Assembly (NCBI RefSeq): GCF_042477335.2
Contig: NC_091262.1
Coordinates: 67,876,001-67,940,000 of the forward strand
Origin: Ovis canadensis
Lineage: Eukaryota > Chordata > Mammalia > Artiodactyla > Bovidae
Direction: 5' to 3'
DNA: 64,000 bases
The notes beneath the pieces are model-generated. The model saw only the letters and a list, made by a program, of their open reading frames with translations, was not told the DNA's origin and ran no database searches. Position 1 is the first letter of the stretch, and the number at the start of each line of letters is the position of its first letter. Below, piece after piece: positions 46,642 through 56,732 of this stretch. The translations under genes and the position numbers were made by a program.

Positions 46642-47157
46642 ATTGGAATAGAAATAATCTAATCTAAAACGCATTAACCATGTATTCGAAAATTAAGAAG
46701 GCAAAAAGAGAATACCAAGAAATCATGGAAACAGCACAAGGACCATTCTTAACAGTTAGGGGGACAAAGAGGAGGTTATAACGACTAAAATTTGGATGCT
46801 TGGAGGAGGGACCCATGGACCTGAAACTCAGACCTGTGAGGAGAGAGTACTGTTCACCAGCTAGGCATCTCTGAGTGGCCATGAATGGGGTTGGTTCTGC
46901 AAGCATTAGGAAAACTGTGATCTGGTATCAGCTGCAGCTACAGGAAGAAGCTTTGCAGGGGAGATACTGACAGAAGGCAACAGACAGGGAGGACTCAGTC
47001 TCCCCACTTTCTCTTCAGTCTTGCAAACTCCCTCTAGTGCTCCCTACTGGCAGATTCTAACACAGAAGCAGCTAGGCTGAAAGCAGAAAGGTGGTTTACA
47101 GTGCCCCAGCTCCACCTGAGAGGGAGCTGCCAAATAACTGGCACATAGTATAATGTT
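46642..47157. other. Probable old interspersed repeat, family unknown
   Basis: 46740-47110 contains blocks ('tggtatcagctgcagctacagg', 'aactccctctagtgctcc') that I associate with an ancient mammalian repeat, but I cannot name it. The minus frame 46664..46906 is not a recognised protein. Confidence 0.35.
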
Positions 47158-47340
47158 CATCCATTCATTCATTGATGCACAAAACATTTTTAAATACCTA
47201 CTATATTCCCAGCATTTATAAACAGTGAACAAGAGAATAAAGTCCCTGTTTTCATGGAGCTGACATTTTGGCAGGGGAGACATAATAAACAAATAGACAA
47301 ATATTCACTATTCTAAAATGGTAAAAGTGTTCAACAAAAT
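47158..47340 (-). mobile_element. L2 LINE 3' end relic
   Basis: 'catccattcattcattgatgc', 'cctactatattcccagcatt', 'gtccctgttttcatggagctgac', 'gggagacataataaacaaat': the reverse complement of the L2 3' end. Confidence 0.82.
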
Positions 47341-47394
47341 ATTAAATCAGGATGAGAGGATGGAGAGAAACAGGGCCAGAGGCAGTATAGATAA

Positions 47395-47625
47395 AGGCAG
47401 TAAAGAAAAACTATGGAGAGTAAAGCCAGACCGCAAGGGTTTGAATCCTAGCTCTCCTCCTTACCAACTCTACAATCCTAGACAAGTTACTTAAACTCTC
47501 TGCATCTCTGTCGCTATGTGTGTCAAATGGAAATAATGATGACAATAAAAATATCAATCTCATGGGAATGCTGTAAAGATTGAACAAGTGGGTATCTATA
47601 AAGTGATTAGAATATAGTGAGGGTC
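47395..47625 (+). mobile_element. MIR SINE
   Basis: tRNA-related head and core: 'gggtttgaatcctagctctc', 'gacaagttacttaaactctctgc', 'caatctcatgggaatgctgt'. Confidence 0.85.
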
Positions 47626-48967
47626 ATATTGTTGAAGTGTGTTATGGCTTAATGGCAGAGGCTGCAGACAGTGGGAGTGGGGTGGGAGGTTAAAGTAAAA
47701 GAAGAGATAAAAGATGTGGAAGCAGCTGTGAGAAACAAAGAAAACACTGGCTTCATCTCCAGGCCAGTGCTATAAACTATACAAAAGAGAAAACAGCCTC
47801 CCTTGAGAGGTCTTCTAGGGAGGTTGTCTTCAAGGCGGGGAGACAAATTTAAATTAAAGATATAGAAACCACATTCAGAAAAAAGACTAAGGATATGGAG
47901 AGGCAGATGGTAATGGGAGCAATTTAGAGAAAGAGAAGGTAGAGGCGTGAAACAGGTATTTACCACTTACTACGTCAATTTCACCAAAAGTAAGAACATC
48001 ATGATGAAAATGATAATAGTCCCCTGGTGTTAAGACCCCCAAAACACTTATGAACAATAATATATATATATATATATTTCTATTGCACTTTCCAGTTTAC
48101 AAAATGTTTTCATATCCACTCTCTGTGAAACTGGCAGATAACATACATTCACTATGAGAGTGAAGACATGGGCAAACCTAGCATTAGCCCAATAACTCCT
48201 AAATATTTGACAGTTGCCAGGAGAGTGACTGTGTCTACCGAAGGCTAAACTAAGGTCTTAGAGAAAATACACTGTAGACACTTAGATGTGTTCACATCAT
48301 ATCTGTGAAACTTTTGATGGATTCTGAGCTGATGGTATATGTAAATTTAAAAGGCTTTTGGTGGAACAATACTCTAATTAAACCACCAATTACCTCATCA
48401 GTGTCCACTGGGGAAAAAACCTTAAAGTTGAAAATTATGTTTTACTAGGAGGATTTGCTGAGGACCTAGGCCCAGGAGGGAGCCCCTCAGATAGCTCTAA
48501 GGGACTACCTTGAAGAGATTAAGGGAGGAGTCAGAATATGTAGGCGTTTATGCAAAAAAAAAAAAGTGTCAGAATGTCAAAGATTATATTAAAGAAAAAC
48601 AAGCATCTCAAGTTAATGAATTTAAGGCTTTTCTATATATGGGAAGACTCAAGAGTCTGGGTTCACTGAAATCATTTATTTGATTTGCACCTCAACTATC
48701 TAGGGCCAGTAGCCTGTTCTTCTCCATTCTGAACCCCTCAAGGTATGCAGTTGGGAGTGGCTGCAGTGGCTGACTCTTTGATGGCCACAACATGCTTTGT
48801 TTACTGATGTGACAGGTGCCATTCTTCTAAAATTTGGCCATTCTGCATACCTGTCAATATGCTGCAGCCACAGGTGACTCGGGCCAAAAAGCCCTGTCCA
48901 CTGCCTTCCTGGCGTAACTTTAAGAAACTTCTGGGAAATTCTAACAGGTGCGCCATATAAATCGCTT
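47626..48967. other. Unassigned intergenic DNA with (AT)n
   Basis: Contains an (AT)n run at 48058..48079 and possibly MIR-like material at 48090-48190 ('gcactttccagtttacaaaatg'). The minus frame 47649..47966 is not recognised. Confidence 0.45.
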
Positions 48968-49096
48968 GTGAAAGTGAAGTGAAGTCACTCAGTCGTGTCC
49001 GACTCTTTGCGACCCTGTGGACTGTAGCCCTCCAGGCTTCTCTGTCCATTGGATTCTCCAGGCAAGAATACTGGAGTGGGTTGCCGTTTCCTTGGG
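48968..49096 (-). mobile_element. Bov-A monomer SINE
   Basis: 'gtgaagtgaagtcactcagtcg' through 'gagtgggttgccgtttcctt'. Confidence 0.93.
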
Positions 49097-49189
49097 ATGT
49101 ACAGTATCCTGAAGATAGCTTTTTAGAATAACAGAATCAGAATCCATTTCCTAGAGAGACACAGGATGTTAAAGAACTCCCAATCAGTC

Positions 49190-49375
49190 TCTGACTTTAC
49201 AGATTTGAACAATGAAGTCCAGTGAAGTAAAGGGACTTGCTCAGTCACTTTAGACTTTAGGGCACTTTAGACTTTCGTCACTTTAGGGCACAGAGATTCA
49301 TAATTAGTGGCAGAGGCAGGGCTGAATTCTGGTTTCCTGAATACTGATCCAACATTCTCTTTCAGCTCTATCTGT
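49190..49375 (-). mobile_element. MIR SINE relic with internal duplication
   Basis: Reverse-complement MIR ('aagtaaagggacttgctcagtcac', 'agtggcagaggcagggct'). About 45 bp of short repeats ('actttag', 'gggca') were inserted at 49248-49290. Confidence 0.7.
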
Positions 49376-49644
49376 TACCCTCTCCTAGGATTACTGGGAG
49401 AATTACACAAGCAAAGGCAGCTATTAATAATTGGAAATCAAAACAGACATAGAAAACGAAATAGTGGTGGGGAAGACATCTTTTACAGGAGGCTTGTGAC
49501 TAAGCTAATAAAAGGACAAAAGTGACTCGTTAGTATGTTTAACCATTGTGTAAAATGCACACATATCATGCATATTTCTCAAGTGACATAGCTTTAAAGT
49601 ATCTTATTTCCACAGCTTCTTATTAAACCTATAGTCTCTGCATT

Positions 49645-49750
49645 CAACTGATTTGAAAACACCTTGAAGACAGAGACTGCATCTTCCGAGTCTTTATATT
49701 CCCTTGACCCAGCACAAAGCTTGGGTACACAGAGTTATTCAATTACTGCT
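49645..49750 (+). mobile_element. L2 LINE 3' end relic
   Basis: 'ccttgaagacagagactgcatc', 'cccttgacccagcacaaagc', 'attcaattactgcttc': a diverged L2 terminus in sense orientation. Confidence 0.6.
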
Positions 49751-50717
49751 TCCTATGTAGCTGATTGTAATGCTTGTCAAAATATTCACCCCTTGACTAT
49801 GCCAATTATTTAAACCTTTTTTCATGGTTTAGTGAAGCAACAGTTAGAGCTTTTCTAAAGCAGACTACTGTTCTCTTGATTTTCCTACTCAATTTTAACT
49901 CTGAAGTGTGAGTGCCATTCTACTTAGAAAACATTTCTGTTTTATTCAGTCATTTTTTTCTGCAAAATTCACAAGTCAAAATTATGGTTTAGATTAATAT
50001 AAAGTAGCACAGTTGAAGCTTTGTTTCATGAAAGACTTAAGCACACAAAGGTTATTCTACATAAAATGCCACATAAAGCAATTTAGCTGACTTGAAAAGC
50101 AAAAAAGGGGAGGGACTATATGGAAAGAATTATGTACAAATGGAGCACTTCTGGTTTCTATGGTAACCAACATAAATGAATACCTTTATGGAAAATGGAC
50201 CAGCAAATTCAGGGAGATGTAAATGTATAAGCACAAAAGCCAAAAAACCACTCCAATCATACGGTATGTAAACAAGTCCGCAGCTTTCCCTTAAATAGAA
50301 TTACAAATTAGAAAAAATACTTTTAAGCCCTATTACTTACAGCATGTTTAGAGGTTTTGCTTAATGTATTGTTTTGCTATTTAAATACTTGTCTACTATT
50401 CAAACATTTATCAATAATTAGAAATGATTTTTTACTTTTACTGTTCACTGGATCAATGATTGTAATTACAAAAATACAGAAAATTTTCTTGACTTATATG
50501 ATCACCTAATATTTTAGTGTTTTAGAGATGATATACTTGCTTTGTTGTATTATGGAAGAGTACAGATGTTCCTAGCAACCACTAGACACCATATCCCCAT
50601 TGAGCAGTTATGAAGTCCACCTACAATAAGTCCTTTCCTCTCTGTAGAACACTGACTCTCAGACTAAAATGACTAACTCCATCTGTCCAATATGCTTTCC
50701 AGGCAACTAACAGATTC
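49751..50717. other. Single-copy-looking DNA with an X-box
   Basis: No repeat recognised over about 950 bp. Contains GTTTCTATGGTAAC (50154..50167), which fits the RFX X-box consensus RYYNYY-NN-RRNRAC. Confidence 0.5.
50154..50167. promoter_or_regulatory. RFX-type X-box motif
   Basis: Both half-sites match the consensus with a 2-bp spacer. RFX factors (e.g. RFX2 in spermatids) use such sites. Function here is inferred only; it lies about 31 kb upstream of FSCB. Confidence 0.35.
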
Positions 50718-50930
50718 AAGGGCTTCTCTGGGGGCTCAGTGGTAAAGAATTCACCTGCAATGCAGGAGACATGAGTTCAATCCCTGGGTCAGGAAGATCC
50801 CCTGGAGGAGCGCGTGGCAACCCTCTCCAGTATTCTCACTGGGACACTCTCATGAACAGAGGGTCCTGGCAAACTACAGTCCATGGGGTCACAAAGAGTC
50901 AGACATGACTGAATCAACTAAACACACACG
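50718..50930 (+). mobile_element. Bov-tA SINE
   Basis: 'gggcttctctgggggctcag' head through 'gactgaatcaactaaacaca'. Confidence 0.94.
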
Positions 50931-51164
50931 AACACAGAATAGAATCAAATTGTCTCCTAGTCACTTATAGTAAAGACACTGCCTAGAGCTGAGTATCATG
51001 AAATGTTTAAAATGACTGTACAGTATGCATTAAGCAACATGTTCAATGTATGCAGACAGCAGATTTTTGTGGTTTTCCCCTTAAACATGTAGAACACAGA
51101 GCTGAAAAGTAATGAACATCTCAAAGTTGTGAGTTTTCTCAATTCAAAGACTTCACTAGGTTTT

Positions 51165-52170
51165 TTGTTGTTTTTTTTTTTACATTTTATTGAGATATAA
51201 AGTAACCAAGCAGGACCCTACAGTCCCCTTCTGGGACAGACACTCCTATGTCCTCTGCCTGTTCTTGCTGGTAGAAAAGTTTTAATCTTCCAGGCCTCCC
51301 TTGAGTCACAAAAGCCTGGTTCAAGAATTAATGATTGAAAGAATGTGAATATATACTAACAACAATAAAATAGCAGCTGAGTCAGGAGAACTGGTAGCAA
51401 TTTAAACAGTAAATCAGACGTACAGCAGTCAGAGACTCTTTCATTCCTCCCTGAAGGACGTAGATAAGTCTCTGTTGCACATTCCTCAGTTGTTTTGCAG
51501 GTACTAAAACCCCCACCAGATGGAAGAAGTTAAATGCATGATGACCACGGGCACTTGCCCCGAGAGCAGCTAGAGTCTGAAAATTGATGATGTCAACCCT
51601 ACCCTGTTACCTCATCATCAACCAATGAGAGGAATGTGAACAAGCTGATTAGGCACCCTGAGACTCTCCCTCATCTTGCCATTAAAACCCTCTCCCTGAA
51701 ACCCATTGGGAAGTTCTAGTCTTTTGAGAATTAGCCTCTCAAACTCCCTGCTTAGCTTCTGCAATAAACATTACACTTTCCTTCAGTACAACCTGGTGTC
51801 AGTAGATTGGCTTTACTGCACACAAGTGGATTTGGTAACAAAAATTGACATATAGCACTGTATATGTTTAGGGGGAAAGCATAACTATTTGACTTATATA
51901 CATCATGAAACAATAACCATAATAAGTTTAGTAAATATCTATCATTTCACATAGATACAAAATAAAAGAAAAAAAAAGTTTCCTTGTGATAAGAACTCCC
52001 AGGATCCACTCTCTTAACAACTTTCGAGTATAACACCCAATAGTATCAATTATATCTATCACATTTTACATTACATCCCTAGCACTAATTTATCTTATAA
52101 CTGGAAGTTTGTATATTTTGATTACCTTCATCCAATCCTCCCTCAAGATTTCAATATGTTTGCTCTTATC
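51165..52170 (-). mobile_element. L1 3' end relic hosting a solo LTR
   Basis: 'acattttattgagatata' then, after the LTR, 'attgacatatagcactgtatatg', 'ccataataagtttagtaaatatc', 'tcttataactggaagtttgt': the reverse complement of an old L1 3' region. Confidence 0.78.
51200..51840 (+). mobile_element. Solo endogenous-retrovirus LTR (BTLTR1-like)
   Basis: About 640 bp placed cleanly inside the L1. Typical LTR features are a CCAAT box ('accaatgagagg', about 51619), TATA-like 'ccattaaaaccctc' (about 51680), the polyadenylation signal AATAAA near 51764, and a 3' part 'caacctggtgtcagtagattgg' ending 'ggtaaca'. No gag, pol or env is present, so LTR-LTR recombination probably removed the provirus. The left edge is uncertain by a few bases. 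Confidence 0.78.
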
Positions 52171-52304
52171 TTTCCAGATAAGCATGAATGGTATTAAAAG
52201 ACTTTGTAGACATTGTTTGATTTGGAATTGTGGCCACTTGGTCACTATACAATCTGTCAGTTTCCCCAAAGTGTTATGTTAATGGTTTTTTCCTTCTTTT
52301 GTTC

Positions 52305-52866
52305 ATCAGTGATTGCAGCCATGAAATTAAAAGATGCTTACTCCTTGGAAGGAAAGTCATGACCAACCTAGATAGCATATTGAAAACAGAGACATTTCTT
52401 TGTCAACAAAGGTCCATCTAGTCAAGGCTATGGTTTTTCCAGTGGTCATGTATGGATGTGAGAGCTGGACTATAAAGAAAGCTGAGCACCAAAGAATTGA
52501 TGCTTTTGAACTGTGATGTTAGAGAAGACTCTTGAGAGTCCCTTGGACTGTAAGAGATCCAAACGGTCCATCCTAAAGGAAACCAGTCCTGAATATTCAT
52601 TGGAAGGACTGATGCTGAAGCTGAAACTCCAATACTTTGGCCACCTGATGCGAAGAGCTGACTCATTGGGAAAGACCCTGATGCTGGGAAAGATTGAGGA
52701 CAGGAGGAGAAGGGGATGACAGAGGATGAGATGGTTGGATGGCATCACTGACTCAATGGACACAGGTTTGGGTAGACTCTGGCAGTTGGTGACGGACAGG
52801 GAGGCCTGGCGAGCTGCGGTTCATGGGGTCACAAAGAGTCGGACACGACTGAGCGACTGAACTGGA
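52305..52866 (+). mobile_element. BovB LINE 3' end
   Basis: 'gattgcagccatgaaattaaaag' to 'gactgagcgactgaactg'. Frames broken by one or more indels. Confidence 0.95.
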
Positions 52867-52904
52867 TATCACTGTGCGCTGGATTCAAGTGGAGACACTG
52901 GAGA

Positions 52905-53095
52905 TGACTTCCAATCCAGCTCTACTTACCCACAGATTTATAATTTCTGGTGCTTTTCATTTCTCCATGTTTCTGTCCGATATCATCGTCCTTCTGCCTG
53001 AAGGACTTTCTTTAAAATTTGTTGTAATGCTTGTGTGTTCATAATGAATTATTTCAGCCTTTGCTGCAATCTAGAAACCTCTCAAGAAAGTATCC
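52905..53095 (-). mobile_element. Possible L1/HAL1 relic
   Basis: 'ccttctgcctgaaggactttctttaaaatttgttgtaatgc' and 'aatgaattatttcagcctttg' resemble a reverse-complement old L1-type segment. Weak. Confidence 0.4.
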
Positions 53096-53190
53096 AGAGG
53101 CAACTGCAGAGTTAACCTTATTTCCCTCTCAGGAATCGCTGTCCAGGGTTGCCAAATTATTCAGTGTCTGAAAACGCTTGTGTTTTTGTT

Positions 53191-53491
53191 TTTATATTTA
53201 TTAACATTATTTTTGACTGGGCTGGGTCTTCACAGTTTCACGGACTTTTTTCCATTTGCAGTGAGCAGGGGCTATTCTTTGTTGCGATGCATGGGCCTCT
53301 CACTGCAGTAACTTCTCTTGTTGTAGAGCTTCTAGGTACACAGGCTTCATTAGTTGCAGCACGGGCTCAGTAGTTGTGGCACACAAGCTTATTTGCTCTG
53401 CAACATGTGGGATCCTCATGGACCAGGGATAGAACATGTGTCCCTTCCACTGGCAGGCAGATTCTCAACCATGGACCACAAGGGAAGTCCC
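53191..53491 (-). mobile_element. CHR-type (CHR-1-like) SINE, full length
   Basis: Reverse complement from the A/T tail ('tttatatttattaac ... ctgggctgggtcttc') through 'tcagtagttgtggcacacaag' to the tRNA head ('accatggaccacaagggaagtccc'). Confidence 0.9.
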
Positions 53492-53789
53492 AAAAATGCT
53501 TGCTTAATGTATTTAGTTTTCTGTTGTTGCTCACATTGGGAGGTCAAATCAGGTCCTTGTTACTCTGTCATGGCAGAAGTCTTACTCTTGTGTAGATGAA
53601 AACCATAAATTTCATTGAAACCTATGTCATGGAATATGTTCTTTTCATCTTTGCATTTAGCGGTTTCTATGCTTTATCAAATATGCTATTTATGAAATAA
53701 AATTCATAATTTATGGCAAGAAGAGAAAAATTTAAACAAAATTTTTCTTTGTCTGTTTGGACCTCCTTCTTCCACTTCAGTGTGTATTG
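53492..53789. other. Unassigned intergenic DNA
   Basis: Nothing recognised. Confidence 0.5.
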
Positions 53790-54150
53790 TTCACCTGCAG
53801 TAAGCAGACCTCCTTAGGAAATAATATTCCTTTTTAATCTCATCAAGGGTCACAACTTCTTAGGAGATAATTTTCCTTCTTAATCTTGTAAGGGGCTGTG
53901 ATGATCCATGACCCACCATTTGTTTTGTATGCTTAGATCTGGATTGTATAAACTGTCAATAGTATGTCATTTAATATACAGTCCTTTATCTCAAAAACTT
54001 ACATAACTGTGCTTTGACCTCTAACAAGCAGAACAGTTCTCAGAGCTTTCTGAGAGGCTGTTCCAAGTGTTTAATCCTCCAATTTAGCTCAAAAAATATT
54101 TTCCACTTTTTCTTAGATCAAGTGATTAATACTTACTTTGACATTATGAA
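53790..54150 (+). mobile_element. Probable ruminant ERV LTR
   Basis: LTR-like 3' part: 'gtgctttgacctctaacaagc', 'gttctcagagctttctgag', 'tttagctcaaaaaatattttccac'. Upstream, a roughly 48-bp block ('cttaggaaataatattcc...' and 'cttaggagataattttcc...') is tandemly duplicated. No viral genes. Boundaries and family are uncertain. Confidence 0.5.
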
Positions 54151-54631
54151 AATAAGTACACCTGTATGTTAAAAAAGAAATTTTTGTTGTGTCAATGAGA
54201 GACAATAGGTAATACATCCAAAGGAAATGATAGGACATATCATTTAAAAAAGGACTTTAAAAAATTCACAGCCCTCAAGCCTCTTACTCATAATTGAGGG
54301 TATAAAAGGATTTGGAGCTGAAGAAGAGGAAGGAAAGTATTTCTTTAAAGAGGCCTGAAGCTGTGTTGCAGATTTTACCCTCTGCAAGGAAGAAATGAAC
54401 TTTCATCTCAGGGAAAAATATTTTAACAACTCAGAGGATTTAATTTGTGTCCTCTGCAGTTGGAGTGCTTAGTGGTCTAGTGGTTTGTTTGCTCACATCT
54501 GTGCAAACTAGTGTGCTTTCCTCTGACTAGCTGTCCCAGAGTCAGAGCAAGGATGTAAATCTTGAGTAGCATATGACTTACACTCCAGAGAATGGGTAAT
54601 TGTTTCCCTTCAAGAACAAGGAGAAGAATTG
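54151..54631. other. Unassigned intergenic DNA
   Basis: Nothing recognised apart from a SINE-like scrap at about 54465-54490. Confidence 0.5.
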
Positions 54632-54826
54632 GCTTCACTGTTGGTTCAGAGGGTAAAGAATCTGTCTGCAATGCAAAAGACCTGGGTTTGATCCCTGGGT
54701 AGGGAAAATCCTCTGGAGAAGGGAATGGCTTTCCACTCTAGTATTCTTGCCTGGAGAATTCCTTGGACAGAGGGGCTGGTCCATGGTATCACAGAGAATC
54801 AGACACCACTGAGTAATTAACAGTTT
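54632..54826 (+). mobile_element. Bov-tA SINE
   Basis: 'ggcttcactgttggttcagag' head through 'agacaccactgagtaattaac'. Confidence 0.92.
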
Positions 54827-54879
54827 AACTTTTCCAATTATTTTAGGCCTCATCCAAAAAATCCCTAGAGGGTAAAACA

Positions 54880-54881
54880 GA

Positions 54882-54912
<31 letters not shown>

Positions 54913-54914
54913 AA
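54880..54914. repeat. (CT)n(CA)n microsatellite
   Basis: Compound dinucleotide run. Confidence 0.93.
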
Positions 54915-56323
54915 ACTAAAAGTATTTGGTCTGAAAGAGAAATAAATGACCAGGTGGCAATTATATGCATTGTCCTTTTTAAGGAAATATGTCTTTGATA
55001 AGATATCCCTAGCACCTACAAGAAATGAACTCATTTTCAAACATCTGTTGAGCCCAAAAGAGAACCAGATCAGGTTGACAGTACCAATCAAAAGAGAATC
55101 CACCTACTTCCGCCCACCCTGGAGGACTAGAAACAGCATTTGTTAAATGAGGCCGAAGTAGAAATGCTAATTAGGAGAAGCCTCAACTTTAAAGCAAGAC
55201 TGAATATTTGACTACTATGGAGAACAGAAATTTTTGGTTGCTAAATTGTGACACTTAGTGACTGGTAAATCTTATGTGTTAATATTATCTAAAAGAGACC
55301 AGAGAAGTATTTTAGTGTGCCCAAGTTTTCACCAGGAGCAGGGGAAGAATTAACTCCATAGTTAGATTTAAAGGGCAATCTAGACAAGAAGAGTCTAAAT
55401 TAAGGTGGAATGACAATCCCCATCCCACAGATTGTTCTTGTTCAACACAGAGATTATATAAGAACCTATGAAAGATAAACAAAACCACAAGTGAAAATGT
55501 GCACATTAGATATATGAAGTTAAATCATAATTCTGCTGTGTAAAAACATCCCAAAATGATTAAGGAAAGAATGGTGTTTATTTATAAGTTTACACAACCA
55601 TGTAGAATAACTACAGTTATACCCAAGAGGATAGTTCAGATAAAAATAGAAGGGGAAAAAAAGCCCATTATGAGGCTTTTTTAAAGCTCTTCATTGAGTC
55701 CTTTCAAGATGTTTCTCAATTTTACCACCTCTTTTCCTTTCAGTATAAACATTTTGATTTCAGCAATATTTCATAATCTATTCAATGTATAAAATTATAA
55801 TGCAATGCCTGATTAATCTGATTTTCAAAAATTTTTGTGTTCATTATAGACAAGAAAATACACTGCGAGGAGATCAGGAATTATCACATTATGTATTACA
55901 GCCATTTATGTGTGGAAATGGAGCATGAAATAAACTATTTAGTTCATTAGCTCAAGTAGGAGAGCATTGTCCAAGTATGTTGTCCATTAATCATTGATAA
56001 CCAGTGTTTAGTGTGCAGACATGCACAACCACAAGAATGGCTGAGTGATGTCAAATTCTCTTCATGAATATCATGGCATATGCAACTTTTATGTGTGATT
56101 TACCACAGTGCCCTTGGCAGAGCCCATGGGGAAATCTTGGAATGAAGATCAATTAAATAGTACACATTTACCTGTTTCTAGAAAACAAATTTTGAATATT
56201 CAAATATCCTATTCTCAATCCCCCTTTTTTATGTTATCTCAAATGAAATTTGCCAAAACAGCTCTGTAACCAGATAAATCTGTGATTCCCTTCGAACACC
56301 ATTGTCCCCTCCCTGTTCTTGAT
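54915..56323. other. Unassigned single-copy-looking DNA
   Basis: No repeat, gene or RNA recognised over 1.4 kb. Confidence 0.5.
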
Positions 56324-56525
56324 GATCTTTATTGTTTGCTCATGTCTAACTCTTTGTGACCCTGTGGACTATAGCCTGCCAGGCTCCTCTGTCCATGGGA
56401 TTTCTAGGCAAGACTACTGGAGTGGGTTGTCATTTCCTCCTCCAGGGGATCTTTCTAACCCAGGGATTGAACCCACATCTCCTGCACTGGTGAGCAGATT
56501 GTTTACCACTGAACCATCAGGGAAG
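56324..56525 (-). mobile_element. Bov-tA SINE
   Basis: Reverse complement. Perfect 12-bp target duplication CCTGTTCTTGAT at 56312..56323 and 56526..56537. Confidence 0.96.
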
Positions 56526-56732
56526 CCTGTTCTTGATAACACCTTATAACAAATTATTGATTTCCTGTCAAGAAATATCTCCTGATAAGCACTGCTAAAT
56601 ACCCTGAGTAATAGTAAATGGGAGGAAACCCAATGGAAATTTTATATAAGGTATATTCAAATTATCATTTTCTTCAGTACTGAAACATTAAAGGTTGGCT
56701 GATTATACTTTAAAGTTGGAGCAGTGGGTGAA

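Noticed and set aside
53149..53599. Overlapping 73-81-codon plus frames
   Set aside because: They run through a reverse-oriented CHR SINE and have no protein support.
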